A DNA stretch of 64,000 nucleotides from positions 1,488,001-1,552,000 of the forward strand of contig JAUFSD010000009.1 in NCBI GenBank assembly GCA_033030425.1, read 5' to 3'. The translations under genes and the position numbers were made by a program. The notes beneath the pieces are model-generated. The model did not search any database and had not been told where the DNA came from. It worked only from the letters and a program-made list of their open reading frames with translations. This stretch comes from Verpa conica (taxonomy: Eukaryota; Ascomycota; Pezizomycetes; Pezizales; Morchellaceae). Numbering within the stretch: the first letter of the stretch is position 1; each line of letters begins with the position of its first letter. Below are positions 10,646-24,700 of this stretch, in pieces.

Positions 10646-13375
10646 GACTATTAATGGAGGTTATTTGTTTTAAGTTATCTATCTTCAGTTAGCGTAGAAG
10701 GGGAGTTTTAGGAGGAAAATATGGTTATTTTAGTATTTATGTATTATTCAGAAGTTATCCCTTACTCTAAAAGGATACCCATGAACGGATAATGTGCCTG
10801 GGGCATTTCCTTCACGATATATCACTCGCTAACATACCGTAACAGTTTTTTTTATCTTTGTTTATTATATTAGATTCATGTACATGTAGTTATCTAAAAG
10901 GTCTTAGAGGATGTGAGATTGTGAGATACCACAGCCTAGCCTTCCGAGCGTCTAAACTATGTGCAATCTATTGATGAAACAAAGATAAGAACATGGCAAG
11001 CAGGACATAGACAGAGCCCATATTGATAGACACGGTCTGCTGGTGTTGGAGAGATATTCGGTCACTGGGAGTTAGCTTTATCTAACTACTAAAATGTATC
11101 AAAGCGTGATCTTCACTTTAAGCAGTGTAAGAGAAAAAACAAAATGATAGGTACTGCTAGAAATTCCCAGTCAGAAGTATCCACTACTAGTTAGCTAGCC
11201 TCGCCTCGTCACTGCTTTCAATTGTTTTCCATACATGCTTTATATAAAGGGCAATATCCCCTTACACTAGCCTACACGTCATAACGTACACGGGAAAATT
11301 TTCACATCCATTCCATGTCATCTCTCCATCTCATCCAACCTCAGATAACCCTGAGCCACTCCATCCCTAGTCCGTAGCTCAAATATTCTTATAAAGCTGC
11401 TTGATTTGTTCTAGGATAATCTCACCCACGGGTAACTACTTATAAGACTATTATCATCAAGGATCTCAGCAACCATGATCAGATTCCTCCATTCAAGGTC
11501 ATAGGATCAAGCTACGAGTAAGCATCTCCCGCCCACATATCATTCCCTAACACTGTCTAATGTGGTATATTCGACGTAGCATTAAGTCGATTACCGTATA
11601 CCTTCAAAGCATACCTTGGTAGGGATACTCTTGGTAGAAATCACGGCACGAATTTTGCTAAGCTCTAGTTGGTAGAATATTGGCTCTGGATTATCTAAAT
11701 GGGGTTAGAATTCCCCTACTTGATCATCCCACCTAATCTTTCACCCTTACTGATAACGAGAGTATACTTTATAGGATATTTCGAGCATCGAAGTGATCAA
11801 CACACAGAAATTAACGCACACCTCTGGTAACCTAACGCCTAGTAACGTCTTGCTCTTTACGCATGCGCAGTTTTGCAGCTAAATTCACTAAGTTCAACGG
11901 TTAACGCTGGGATAATGGTCATAAGGGATATTCTCATTAATTAAATGAGCTCTTAGGCTACGGTAATCTTCCCCTCCGACTCTTTACTTATCATAGAGTG
12001 CATAATCTAACTTTACCATTCCCTGTTGTCCTAGGCATAGAAGGGCGCTATAAGTTATTCTAATTATAGGTAAGTTGCTTTGCTTTGTGTCCGTCAACTT
12101 CACTAGGCCAGATTATTGAATTCTGTTTGACGGGAAGCTCTAATCTTTAAGTTATGAGCCGGGTTTAAAAATAGACCCCTCAAAACCCATGGATACGGAA
12201 ATCAGAGAACTGTCTTCGGGGCTATCGGGATAAAGAAATTCTCTTTTCAGGTTGGATAGTCTCTCTTTTGTAGGAATCTGTTCGCAAATTATGGTCTTGA
12301 CTAATGAGATAAATTAGACGTGAATCAACATAATTGCTTTCCAAGTATTTCTCGGTGACTTAATTGGCGGGTGCCTCAAACCTAATGAACTTTCATGGCA
12401 CCCGCTTCGAGGATATGATAAAGGGTCATCAAAAAAAGTTTAGATTTGGGTTGGTGCCTTTGTTAAGTACTGTGGCACACGCTAGCAATCAAGACTAAGT
12501 GATATAGCCATTGAGACACCTGTCCTCTGAGAGGAATATACAACCTCCCCTCTCATATAATTGTTCTCTTAGTTTAGTCATCGGAATAGCAACCTGCCTT
12601 TTCGATGATCAATTGATTTCATCATCTTCGTATAGAATTTCTTTAGTGAGAGATAGCAGCCCACAGTACTATGGAGCACGCTAGGCGATATACGCTAGTA
12701 GGTAGATAGATAGATAGATTGCTCGTAACCTCTTAGATAATACATCATCACCGGTTACACCCAGCTTCCTAGTACAGAACTGAAGCGAGCCACAGTACTG
12801 TGGAACAGGCTAGGGAAATTACGCTAGCAACGTAGTATATAGCATGTTTTCTGTCAGCTACCTTAACAACCAATAACATACCCAGTGCATACGTTATCGG
12901 TGCACGAGAATCTTCCTACTTGAACAGATACGCCACCACATCTATAGTCAAAAGAATATAGAATAGCTTATAGTACGGTACCACAGGTAGAATAGAGAGG
13001 GCTCTGAAGTTTGAGATTTCAGGTTCTATATTCAAGGTAAAAATAGTAATACACAATCTAGTATATACGTATTCTCACGTGACTACTCACAAGATGTCAC
13101 TCGTCTTGTCTCCTATGAGTTCTGTTGCGTGTAAATTTCATCACACACGTAGTACCTTTTAGAACGGTTGCATAACGTACTCATTATAAAGATGAATTAA
13201 TTATAAATAAATAGAGCCTGAATGCGCTATTTATACTTTAGATGTGCCTAGTAATTTGGGTTAAACAGGAATGTGGAATAACGATATACTAGAGTATTTG
13301 ACTTGCTGAGACACTGTAGGTGTAGATGGGGCTCGAAGAGGTCATGAGGTGCAATTAACAGGTAAGGATATCGGC
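10646..13375. other. Gene-poor intergenic region with degenerate repeats
   Basis: 2.7 kb with no credible open frame. Between about 12465 and 12840 there are three related units built on CAGTACTRTGG...GCTAG (see the separate entry). A short GATA microsatellite lies near 12702-12718. The rest is AT-rich and looks like old transposon debris. Confidence 0.45.
12463..12840 (+). repeat. Three degenerate copies of a CAGTACTRTGG...GCTAG unit
   Basis: Units occur at about 12463 (AAGTACTGTGGCACACGCTAG), 12661 (CCACAGTACTATGGAGCACG then CTAGG...TACGCTAG) and 12790 (CCACAGTACTGTGGAACAGG then CTAGG...TACGCTAG). The last two are about 129 bp apart and also share TACGCTAG about 12 bp further on. CACAGTACTGTG is itself palindromic. 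Confidence 0.5.
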
Positions 13376-13450
13376 AGCACCTTTGGCCTAGCGGTCTAGG
13401 TGCTAGCCAGTTGGTAATACCCATGGCAGTCATCCGTGGTTCAACTCCTT
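13376..13450 (+). repeat. tRNA-like relic (A and B boxes)
   Basis: TGGCCTAGCGG is a good A box with a D arm that still pairs (GCCT/AGGT), and GGTTCAACTCC is a near-consensus B box about 50 bp later. The acceptor stem does not pair and the anticodon arm is irregular, so this is a tRNA pseudogene or the head of a tRNA-derived SINE rather than a working tRNA. Confidence 0.35.
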
Positions 13451-14412
13451 GATAGGGAAGAGACGTACTTAAAAAGAAGGAACTCTTTTGTTACAGGTTT
13501 TTCTTCTTTTTATATAGGGTATTTTTATATTGATATAATCAAGCTGTGTAAAAAATCTAACGCTTTGTTAGGTGTATAAAAAGGCCTGTTCGGGTAAATA
13601 AGTCTTGCAGGCCTTGTGCTCTTATAATAGCTTGTAACTCCGACTAGGGTTTGACGCTACTCTATCTTCTATCACTTATCAAGGCATCGCTAGTAGGCCG
13701 GTTTGGGAGATCTCACCGCCACATCTTTTTATGCTTTATCCGGATATGGTTCGCCGATGACGCAACAGAACCTCAACTTCAGTCCGCGGAATCCCCTACT
13801 ATAGAATTTTTCGGAAAGAAACCTCATTCCTTCAAATCCGTGACATAGAATAGTGCATTATTCAGAATTTCCTTCTATACCTTGCCAGTACTCCAGGACT
13901 TATCGATACAATTAGACATAGACAGACATGGATATGCAGGTACAAAAGCAAAAAAAAAAAAGTACTAATACATCCCCCCTTGTAAAAATACCCTCCATTT
14001 TTTTTATATCCATCTTGCTAAAGTACTAATACATAGAAGAAAAAAATAAAAAAATAAAAAATAACAAGAAGCAGACCCTAAAAGAACACACTTATAAAAA
14101 GAAGTTATTCAATCCTTGGTGAAAGTCCCTTTTAACTTATACTATTTAGATACCACACGTCGTTGGTAGACAAGGGGACTAAGAGAGAAGGAAGAAAGGT
14201 ATATGTACCTAAAGACTCAAATTATAAAATAGATAATAAGAAGAGTAGTGGGTTGAGATGAGGACATATCAGTGTATTCCAGCGGGATAAATAATCTCCA
14301 AAAAAAAAAAAAGAACTGGAGAGAAAGGTGCATAAAAAAAAAAAAAAAAAACTAGACTGAACCTGAGCCTTTTACCTCGGGAAATAAGAAACAAATGTGA
14401 AAAGCTGAATAT
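13451..14412. other. Intergenic; 3' flank of the bromodomain gene
   Basis: Contains poly-A runs on the plus strand at about 13950, 14300 and 14335-14350; seen from the minus-strand gene ending at 14413 these are downstream T runs. No gene is supported. Confidence 0.4.
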
Positions 14413-17400
14413 CTAACGCTTCAACCTCTTTCGCTTTGCGATTCCCTTCCCTTTACCCCTTTCCGACGCCGCCCCATCTGTGTCTCCCATCACACTATCC
14501 TCACCATCATCATCTCCTTTTTCACCATTGATGCTCTGATCCTCCTCTCCCGCGATAGTGCCTACGGTGTTTTCCCGCTCTCTATCCCTTGCACCTGCTT
14601 TCCTGGCAGAGCCAAGTCCACTTCCCGTCGCTGCCGCGCCAAGTGCCTTCTTCATACCCGCTTCTTCCGCAGTCCTGAAGTTATCAACCATTCCTTCAAC
14701 ATCTCTCGCCATCATGACAGTCTCCTTTGCAATTTCTGTGGTGGACTTGTTGTACATGATTGCATTTGCAAACATCCTGAAAAGCTCCTTTTCAAGTTGT
14801 ACAGAGTTGACAATTCCCTTTGGAGGAGTGTTCAAGGTTGTTGCGGGTAACGTTGCAAATGTTGAGGAACTTGCGGGTGGAGTAGCAGCGGCAAAATCGG
14901 TTGTTGGTGTCATAGCTGGAGTTCCAGTCGAGGTATTGGTGATTGCTGCTGTGCCGGATTTGACTGCCGCTTTGATGCCTATTACAACCAGTGTTAATGA
15001 TCCTCATAAAGAATACATGTTAAGAAGAGCTATACTTTTTAGGTCCTGCGGCCTAAAGACCAAATTCCTATACCCGGGTGCCATTCGCTCATTGACAGCG
15101 TTTGAGAAAAGATTCGCGAATTTATGGCTGCTAATATCCCCTAATAGCGGTGCGCTAAGTTGCAAAAATTTCTTGGTTGCAACAACTAGTGGTTGCTGGC
15201 CAATAGGCACTGTTAATGGTGATGGTGAAGGCATGCTTATCATAGCGTTTGAGTTTTGAGGCTCAAGCTTTGGAACGTGTCTTCGTTGGGGCGTTGGAGA
15301 GATAGAGGCCATGTCGCCTTCACTATCATCGCCATCAATGGTCTGTGGAGTAGGAGCGCTTGTTTCAGCTCGTTTTCGCTTTGTACGCTTATCTTTAGCT
15401 GGGGGCTCTGTTTGCTGCCCTTGTTCCTCAGGTTGGGGTTTTGGTTTTCTTGGTGGCCTGCCCCTGCCTCTCGGCTTTTCCTCGGGTTTCTCCTCCTCAT
15501 CTGCAATACTGGCCGGTGCATCACTGTCTATTTCCGTGACTTCTACTACTTCGTCTTTAACCCTGCTTTCTGAAACCGGTACAGAGATATTGGTTGCTTT
15601 TTCAGTATTTGGAGTTGCCCTAGCCGGCGTGTGCTTTGCGGGCGTTTTGTCGTACTTTGTAGATTTTTGTCGCTTTGCTGTTGGCCTATCCTCTCTTCCT
15701 CGATCTATCCGCGCTTGTTTAGCATCTGCTTTACTCCTATTCTTCTCCTTATCTTGGGGAGTCTTTTCGTCTTCCTGGAAGAGTCGCTTTTTGCCACGAG
15801 GCTTTTCGATACTCACTGGCTTCGGGGGTTCATGGGGCGGAGGAGGAGAACGCGAGGGCGTACTGATAGGTGAAATCTCATCAGGCCGCGGGGGTATCGG
15901 CGATCCAGGTTCCCCTTTATGTCCCGGGGATTGAGGGAGAGATGAGGACTCAGTAGGAAGAGGAGAAATATTGATTGGTGGAGGGCGTGGTTTTATGGGA
16001 GATATCTGGCTGGGTTGTTGTAACGGTGTGGTAGAAGCTGAGGGAGGGCGAGGGGCAATTCTTTGGACAGGCGGTGAAGGTACTGGTGGGACCTGTTCAA
16101 AGTTTTGCTGTGGGATATTATAATGTTGGAAATTTTGTTGGAAATTTGCTTGCCTTGTCTGGCTGTGGGGAGAAAATTGTGTAGGATATTGTGCAGAAGC
16201 TACTGGTGTTGTAGGCGCTGGAGCAGGACAAAGAATGCCGAAACCCCCACTTGCAGGTGCTGAAGGTGTTCTATGCGCTTGCTGGGTAGTCTGAACGCTG
16301 GGGGAAATAGGTGCTGAGCCATATGAGCCAGGTTGTCCAGGTGGTGAATATGCCATATTCTGATATTGCGCCGGGTGTTGCTGTTGCCATCGTGTGTCTG
16401 CAACATCTGCTAGTTGAAGTAATCCACTTAACCCAGGCGACTGAGCCTGAGCTGGAGCTGGGATAGCAGACTGTCTTGGCACAGAAGTCTGGGGTTGTGT
16501 GTGGGCAGCCTGGGTTGGCCTTGGGGTAATCGGGGGGAAAGGCGTTTTTGTTGGTGGGGGGACCGGCGCTTCGATCTTTACACCTGAACGTGATAGTGGT
16601 GGGGCAACTGGCGAGGATGTACTCGAAGGAGGAGGTGGTGGGACAGCTTCCATTTTCGGAGGTACTTGAGGAGACGGGATAGGCGCAGCCAATGCTCTAT
16701 GGGCTTGGGTCTGTCGTGGTGACGATGATGAGGGAGTGGGTTGAATATTTTGGCTTGACCACAACGCTGCCGTTTGATTTTTGGGGGAGGTTGATTGGCC
16801 TAGAGCAGCCTTTATGCCCTCACGCTTTGTTTGGGGGTGAGCGCTCATGTAGGCTTCTCTCAGCCCTTCTTGAGTTTGGTCACGGGTCTGGGGTGGAGGA
16901 GATTTCTGTGAGATTGGTGCTGGGATCGGCACATTCCGAGAATGACGCTCTGGAACATTCCTGAGAGGAGTATTGGGTTGTTCAAGCTTTATTGGAGAGT
17001 TAGTTGGGCGGAAAGAGACCGAAGGTTGTAGTTGAAGTGTTACCGGAGCTGTGGAGTCCTGGGGGATAGCATGCTGAGATTTCGGAGTCCGGACAGCTGG
17101 TAATGCTCGTGGGGAGACCTCTACCGATACACTCGTCGCCAAAGGTTCGTCGCCCAGCTCTACAATAGGGCTACCACTGGTTGTAGTATCCCGTCTGTCT
17201 AAACTAGGAGAAGAACTGATTCTTCCTTCCTCGGAGCTCCTTGGTGTCGCTGAACTACTCCTGCTTCTGCTTCTGCTGCTCGCTCTCGTAGCTTTCTCCT
17301 GCAATAGTCGTTCATCCCGCAGCCCTGCCGATACCTCCTCAATTTCTTGCTCTAATTGCGCATACTTCTTCTCATCTTCACGTATCTGTTGGAATATAGT

Positions 17401-17793
17401 GCTTCGATACTGCTCGTACAGTCGCGACGTCAGGATTTTGACCATGCCTGTTTTGTCCGGGTTTGATAGAGCTGTCGGGGGTGTTTTAGCCTTTTTTTTC
17501 CGTGTCGTAGTTGGAGAGCCTTGTCTACCCGCATCGCCGTTGACCTGCCCATCGCTAGCCCCAAGCTCCAACTCGGCCTCTTTCAATTGTAGGTCGTAAA
17601 ATTCTCTTAGCGCGTCCGGTGCTAGCCTTCCCCTATCGAATGTTTCCCCATTCTTGACCAGAGGGTTTCTGACCAAGATATTTGAGATTAGCGAAAACGA
17701 CGTGGGATGTGTACCATGGGTCGAGAGGTTGTGAAAGAGAAGGAGGGTTTCGAGCGGCGTGTAGGCAGTAATCTCGAATGACGGGGTGCTCAT
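14413..17793 (-). CDS. BRD8/Bdc1-like bromodomain protein, probable NuA4 acetyltransferase subunit
   Basis: Two exons, 17793..15036 and 14978..14413, give 1,107 residues. The 57-bp intron has donor GTATAG and acceptor TAATAG and splits the bromodomain. The N-terminus (EITAYTPLETLLLFHNL) is followed by a predicted coiled coil (QQIREDEKKYAQLEQEIEEV). A long Pro/Ser/Gln-rich disordered middle comes next, then basic AT-hook-like GRGRPPRKPK. The bromodomain spans roughly residues 886-1000: SHKFANLFSNAVNERMAPGY, RPQDLKSIKAAVKSG and MFANAIMYN, with the Asn expected to bind acetyl-lysine. The tail ends in KRKRLKR, a nuclear localisation signal. Bromodomain position and sequence resemble metazoan BRD8 and fission yeast Bdc1, which belong to the NuA4/TIP60 complex. 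The bromodomain call is firm; the subunit assignment is an inference. Confidence 0.8.
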
Positions 17794-19256
17794 GGACGGG
17801 GGTTAGGAGAGCGGTCCGCGGGGGCCAGTCTTGGTGTTCCGGATCGCAAACGCGTAATATAGGTATCGGGATACCGGCGGAGAGCGCGACAAAGGTGATT
17901 TTCAGTGGTTGACGGGCGAAAATGACGTGTATGCGGAGGATCCTGGTGGAGAGGCGATTGATGAGGCGAGCTTTCGGGAGGTGAGGTTGAAGTTCAACGA
18001 TGACTAACGCGCCAAGAAGCCGTGATCTGATGTTGGAGACACGCCAATATAGCCGATAGATAGTAGTTGGTAATTCGCTACTATAGCTCTTTTGGGATCC
18101 AGGGGAAATGGTAGAAAGGTTTATTATACTTGTATCTCAAACAGTGAAATCTAGTTTGTTTACGGGTGTAAAATGCTGCCTCCTGCAGGACTTGTCGGTA
18201 ATTTATCTATTGCTCTCTATAAACAATAACTTAAGCGGGTGTAGTAATCTATATTCTATGAGGTCATATGATTTCACCTTAACTAGATATAATCGTAATA
18301 TCTTTACTTCATATAAAAGTTTGGATAGAAAAAGACAAGATTAGGCTTTATCCTGCCCACAATGCGCTAGTGTTTTCTGGGCGGTTATAAGTCTAGTATT
18401 TTACATAGACTATATGTACATCTATATATGTAATTTCCTAGCTAGCTCGCATATATATGTAGTTAACCGTAGATGAGTACATGTAGTTTCTTCTAATAGG
18501 TAGTAACTGTAGATGAAAACTACACGTAAGCCAGCACATTCCCGTTAAACTGAACTGTTTCAAACTAGTTAGAGTTTCTACGTACTAATATAAGACCCGA
18601 GGTTGATGCTAGGATGAAAGTAATGGGTAATGTGGTAGCCTTTAACAGATGGGCTTATATCTATGGTCTTGGATAAGTCATAATATCTTAGAAGGTCATC
18701 TAACCTGTCCTGTTCTATCAGGCAATAAACCAGTCATAGCCTCTCACTCGTCCCAGGTTTTGTTTACCATTCTATCTTGGGATTCTATCTTAACAAGAGC
18801 CCCCAATCAAAAGTTTTGCGGAAAGTATTTTGCTGGTGATTGGTGAAAACATCTATCGTAATGGAGCCCCCCCGAAATACGATAGGCCAGGCAATCAGAA
18901 GCCCAGCAAAGGTTTGCAGGTCCCATTCTTCGTGACTGCCCCGCACTGAACGGTCTTGCACTACCATTGAATATTTTGCCGATCAACTGACACCGTTTGC
19001 TTTAAAGTCGCTTCTTCTTGTGCTCCATCTTTAGTTTTCCTTCTTATTTCTATTCCGGAACACTAACAACCTCCTTCTATCTTCAATCTTCAACCACCAC
19101 GATCTTCTCGCTGTGACATTTGAGAAATAATTCTATTTTTCACATTTACTCCTACATCTTGATTGCTGCTATTTTCTGAAACATTTTCAAAGGGAATTTT
19201 GCAGCACCTGAATCTTTTCGGATATCATCCACAGATTATTTGCTCAAACCCCGCGT
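17794..19256. other. Divergent intergenic region between two genes
   Basis: This 1.46-kb stretch lies between the start of the bromodomain gene and the start of the next plus-strand gene, so it should hold both promoters. It is AT-rich with TATATA-type tracts near 18420-18460 and a CT-rich stretch before 19256. I see no gene. Confidence 0.4.
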
Positions 19257-21790
19257 ATGATGGAGTTTGAAATGCCTATTAACTACCTTACCCCTACCGA
19301 AAAGAACCCGGTTTTCCCTCCCGCGCTCATCTCTCTTTTTCGGCAACATTTCCATGATCGTGTTCTAGGAGGCGGGTCTCAGGAAGAATTTCTCGCGGAG
19401 TACAGAAATTTCAGAACCATCTACGAGAATTATGCAATACAGGAAGCTTTGAATCACAGCAACCAGAATGAAGGCGTACCGCACCAACAGTGGTATCAGC
19501 GAATGAAAGAGCACGTTGGTCAAGTTCTTGATGTAAGCCTCACTGTTGGACGCACTAGTCTCTAATAAAGTTCGTTGAATTTACTAACACCGGATCCCAG
19601 GAGTTTCTTATCCTCGTGATTGGAATGGGCCAGATTAGTGCTGGCTTTAAGCTCGTTCCTACTGTTGCTGCTGAAGTTCCCGCAGAGGTTGTTCAGGATC
19701 CAGCAAGAGGAAAGAAGCAAGAGTCTCGCCGTTATGTTCATGTTCTTGCAAATATGATCCGAAAAAACACGAATGGCAAGAACCCTGGTCCTCATGGGAT
19801 TCCTGCAGAGGCTATCAGTAAAGTCCCAAAACCAGAGGAGATGATCACTGAGATGGTTAAAGCGATGAAAAACGAGGTAGAAATTCTGGATTACTATGAT
19901 ACTAAGCCGTACAAAGATCACTGGAGGGGCATGAAAGACCCTGATTTCTATGAGTTGGCTACCAATCTACTTGTATGGAACACCGAGCTTGTCCCTGTTT
20001 TACCTCTCCGCATCACATGATCATCTATTAATACATGAATACAGAAAGACATGAATGACATTCATCAAGGTGTTGACTATGCCCGGGGATTTAGCTACGC
20101 TGATAGGTATCAGAATCTTATTATCCTTCTACGTGTAAGTTCATCACTTGATATTTTCCCATCGTCAAACCCATCTTCCGACTTTTTTGCTAATAGTTTA
20201 TTTAAAAAAATAGACCTGCAAAGGAACAACATACTTTATGTCTCGTCCATCTACCTACGAAGACGTTCTGTTGAATCCGCATATGATGAAACTTGTTTGT
20301 ATCCCCTTTTCAACCGCTGGATATCACGTAATGCGCAACTACTGCTAATACCCTCGCAGAGATTCGCAGACAACCAGAAGAACAATGCAAAGAAGAAGGT
20401 TGACAACAGAGAGCTTGCTGCTAGACGTGCACAGGAATATTATTCCATTCACGGATGCTCGCCCCCTCCAAAGGAGCGTGTTCTCAAGGGTGCCGCTAAA
20501 GGTAGACCTAAACGTGTTGTTCATGAAGACGATGATAGCAATGGTGAGTCACCTAGTCCAGCTGCAAAGACCCCAAAGAAGAGAAGGGTGAGCCCCATGA
20601 AGGGTAAAGGAAAGGCTGTTGCTCCTGCTGCCACCCCTCTTAATTCTGGTGGGGGCGGCCCGGTTCGTGATAACACTTTTGCACCTTCCACTTCTTCCGG
20701 CCATTTTTTAGGCGTATCCCCTCTAAGAGGGGATAAAGGCCTTCCTGAGTCGTACCAGTCCTGGGCTTCTCAGCAGCAGCAGCAGCAACAATATTCTCAG
20801 CTCGGCTCACAACAGTTTCAGATTGAAGCATACCCTACCCCTCAACACCTTGAAGAACAGCCACTTCGCTACAACGATAGAATAAGCACTCAGGATTATA
20901 CTGACAAAACGGTTGGAACTAATATCCCTCTTCTATATGGTTCTGATTTTGATATCGACAACCAGATTGCAACGACGATTTATTCTTCTTTACACGATGA
21001 ATCTATTACAAACGACCTTCTGAATGATTTGGACGTCTCTCCCTTCGAACCGCTCCCTGTAACCTACAAGTCACAGACCCCAGCAACTGGATACTCCAAC
21101 AGTTTGTTGAATATAGATCCTCGAATTGTTAATTACCAGGGAACCGAGGCCCCTATCAATGAGCAAGTATTTCACCAGCAAGAACCTACTTACCAGTCTC
21201 AGGGGTTGTACAATGGGCAACAATATCTTCAAATGCCTAACCTAGGGTTACAGAATGTAAGCCAGAATTCGGGAAGTCACCAAGTGCACCACCAGCAAAA
21301 AAACCAGACATACCAGCCTCAGGTATTGAGTAGTCCCGAGAAGAGTTTTACCCCTATCAGTCTTCCAAACTGGAATATCAATGCACAGACAACCGGGCCT
21401 AATGATGCCGCAAATGATAAAGAGGCCTTTAGAAAGAATTGCGTAACTCCTAATATTGAAACCCTCAGTATCAATAACTTCACCGGGGGAGTTACGGCCA
21501 GTAATCCCGCGGACAAGGGTGTGACTTATACTCCTTGCGAACTCTTCAGTGGACAACCCGACTTCGAGCAGGACGATCCCCTGAACTCTCCTCTCGTGGA
21601 ACGGTCTAGCTTTAACAATATCTCTGGCATTGGTAATGAGACCTTTTCTGAAGTCGATTGGAATGATACCTTTTTGTTCGGTGGTCCTATCGATGATAAC
21701 GGTAATCAGTTCTTCGACCCGTACACGCCTATTGATTCTACTCATAATAGAATGAAGGATATGGAAATGATGTTGGAAAGGGATCCGTAG
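19257..21790 (+). CDS. Unknown protein with basic and poly-Gln regions
   Basis: I read five exons (19257..19532, 19601..19972, 20045..20134, 20214..20294, 20360..21790), 749 residues. The first three introns remove stop codons, and donors (GTAAGC, GTATGG, GTAAGT, GTTTGT) and acceptors are acceptable. Start: ATG ATG at 19257. The first ~215 residues look folded (FRQHFHDRVLGGGSQEEFLA; NLLKDMNDIHQGVDYARGF). Then comes a basic segment with an AT-hook-like KGRPKRV and PKKRRVSPMKGKGK (likely nuclear localisation), a seven-Gln run, and about 330 disordered residues rich in Asn, Gln, Pro and acidic residues. The second half resembles an activation domain, so a nuclear regulatory role is possible. I do not recognise the family. 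Confidence 0.7.
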
Positions 21791-24700
21791 ACTGTAACTG
21801 CTGAGTTGGCGAGCCGAGAATTTGCTACGGCGTGTATGATGATGATAATGCCGGTACTTGGGATAGGTTCGGGTTTAAATTTTGGTGGATCACTGTCTTT
21901 TCTGTTTCTTATGATAGGGATTTATTTCCCTTCAAAGGACATTTATTTGATTTACTTTATTACTCTAATATTCTCTTCTTTTTTTTCAACTTTGTCTGGT
22001 CGTAAATTCCCTTTGAGTTTCAGTTTTGTGCACGTCAAAGTCCTTTTTTTTCATGGGCTAATTGGTGTTTTTTTTATTTTGTTTTGTTCTATTTAGCCAT
22101 AGCGGCTGGGTAGGGTTTTGTATCACTACTCCATTCTTTTTTCTGTCCTTTAAAAACGGATTCTTTGGTGGGATCCAATCCTATTTTCTCGCTTGTAATT
22201 CCTTTGTTATTTACGTGTGGGATATATCCCCTCCTGCGTTATTGCTTAATACCTGTATAAATATAAACATGCCTAGGGAGGGGTATCTTCTTGGGAGGTG
22301 GTCTAATAAACGACACTATCATGAAGGTTATACCACGATGGTTGGTTAATCGATTACTAGTCATTCTATACAACATATCCGCTATATAAAAAATACCTCT
22401 TCGGATTTCTCCGGCCAGGTCCTCTTTATTATCTTATGACTCGGCTCGTAAATCGTTCCAATGAACTGAAGTAGCCCTGCCGAATGTTATTACTACATCC
22501 CAAAGTAGAGGTATCTGAGAGGTAAGGGTCGCATTAAAGCATGAGTAGATATGGCGTGAAGAATACATAAAACCACATACAGAATGCAGAGGAATAAGAT
22601 AAAGTTACGCCACTCTTGTTGCGATTTAGTGATTTGCTAACAAGAGTGGTCGCTTACGGAGCAAGATTCTCCAATACCGTGATGAGATATACTCTATACC
22701 ACTAAACATCTAATGCCGGATATCAGAGCTAACCCACTCCGGCAGGTCACCCCAAAAAGATGGAGGAAGCATTAAAGCCGAAAGATTCACATGATCTTAC
22801 AGCGTCGTAGAACTCTTATTCCCGCATGTCGCGCACCAGAAACACCTGGGAGCCTAGAGTATTTGGCCTCAAGAATCTTGGCATACCAGAGTAGAGTATC
22901 AGAAGTTTAGATAAGATAGACATAGTCTTTGTTACTGTTTTATTTATGATTTTCGCTATTCAATATATGGACTCGGAAATACTGGGAGTACTTGGGGCTT
23001 GTGGTGTTACTTTACTGGGTCTTCCGGGGGTCTATGTTTTACTGTGCGCATCTAGCAACAATATCGAAAGTACACGTATCGATATTTAGATGCAGAGCTT
23101 TGAGAAGTTGACCAAAGAGGTTCCAATAAAATATTGCGATAGAGCACTCAATACAATAAATCGAGAATTAATACGATGAGGCAGGCTCTAGTTAATAATA
23201 ATAGACTTGTAAAAAATACCAGTAGCAGTGGCCTATCCAGGTTAATGTTTATGATCACGATTGTTTTCTTTTCAATCCCTTGTAGTAACGATTTAGGAAT
23301 GTACCTAGAGCGGATAGAGAAGTAACATTCCTACACAGGCCAGAGAACCACTCCAACCGAGCCGGTAATGCATCTAGTTCTGGGAGGTTATTTATTGGTA
23401 AGCACATCAGCAGCTTCCATATATAAGCTAATAATTAGTCGCTTGCATATCGGTAAACGATACAGCAGCACAAGGTCTGCGGCTTGGCTCTTGGGGTGAG
23501 ATGGGCATAGAGAAGTACACCTAGTTGAGGAACTCTTGTGTTGTAAGCCTAGATTCCTCTCTTTCTTTGTAAACTCACAAATTGTATAGAAACCGTAGGT
23601 TGTGGTGTAGGTCTAAATGATACATAGTGGAGCCTCGATAAGTACATGTAGTATATCCTCGATACTAGCATAGGTTCTACCGTTCCCCTAATGCGCTGAG
23701 ACTACCTCATTAAAGGCATAACCATGACATAAGCATATGAAATTCCGTTCCCGACCGTATGCTACTATCCAGGCTCCACTGTACAACGATTTGACCAAGG
23801 TCACGAAAGCCTTAGTGGGGCGGCAATCCCCGCTATTAACATTAATGGATAGAAAAACATCGCAAATACCTAATCCAAAGTCATGAGATATTGGCGGTGT
23901 TTTGAGAAGTGGAAGACTAACAGGTTATAATTGAGGTATATATTCTATTGGTACCGATACATAGCACTTAGAGTGTGGCCATTTTCTACTATTTATACAC
24001 TTATTCTGTCATGAGCTATTATATAGCACAAGACCTCAATATAAAGTGTCTGCAGCAAACCTCTCAAACTCACCAGTCACGCGTTCTAACCAGGGTAAGG
24101 GTTTATTCTGATAGGTCACTAATCTAGATTCGGTAATTTAGCAACCAACGAACCACAGGGGGGGTTATCTTTAATAGGGGGCATCCTCTCCGCATCGGAA
24201 ATCTGCAGGTTCAAGGGTTCGATTAAGCTTCGGTCATCTAAGTGGACGCCCCCGGGCTTTCCTCACGTGGAAGTAACATTGGGGCAAGGGGGGGGGGAGA
24301 GAGTTGTGGCTTAAGCGACCGTTTCGGAAAAAACGGGCGCTTGAGTTCTAACCCACCTGCCTAGATATTCTACTCTTCGAAACCGTGGGGTTCACCTTCG
24401 AGGAGCTGAAGAAACAGAACTTGTAACCTTCCCCCCCCCCCTCATTATCTATGCACAGGCCTCAGCGTTTACCCCCCCCCCCCCCGGGGAAAACGCCGGG
24501 GGCTGTAATTAAGGATAGTATAGGAGAAAAAAAAGTATATGAGTGAAAGCCCCCTTGGCTATGCCCCCCTCCCCCTCCCCCCCCCGCTGTCTTTTAATTC
24601 TTGAATGTATCTGTAAATTCTTTGTTTCCTTCACTTGGGATTATTACTTGATACTGCTGGCCGGACCATCAGTGTGTTCTTTCTACAAACTTTTTTCTTT

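Noticed and set aside
24200..24260. tRNA-like GGTTCAAGGGTTCGATT
   Set aside because: A B-box-like string without an A box or closing stem.
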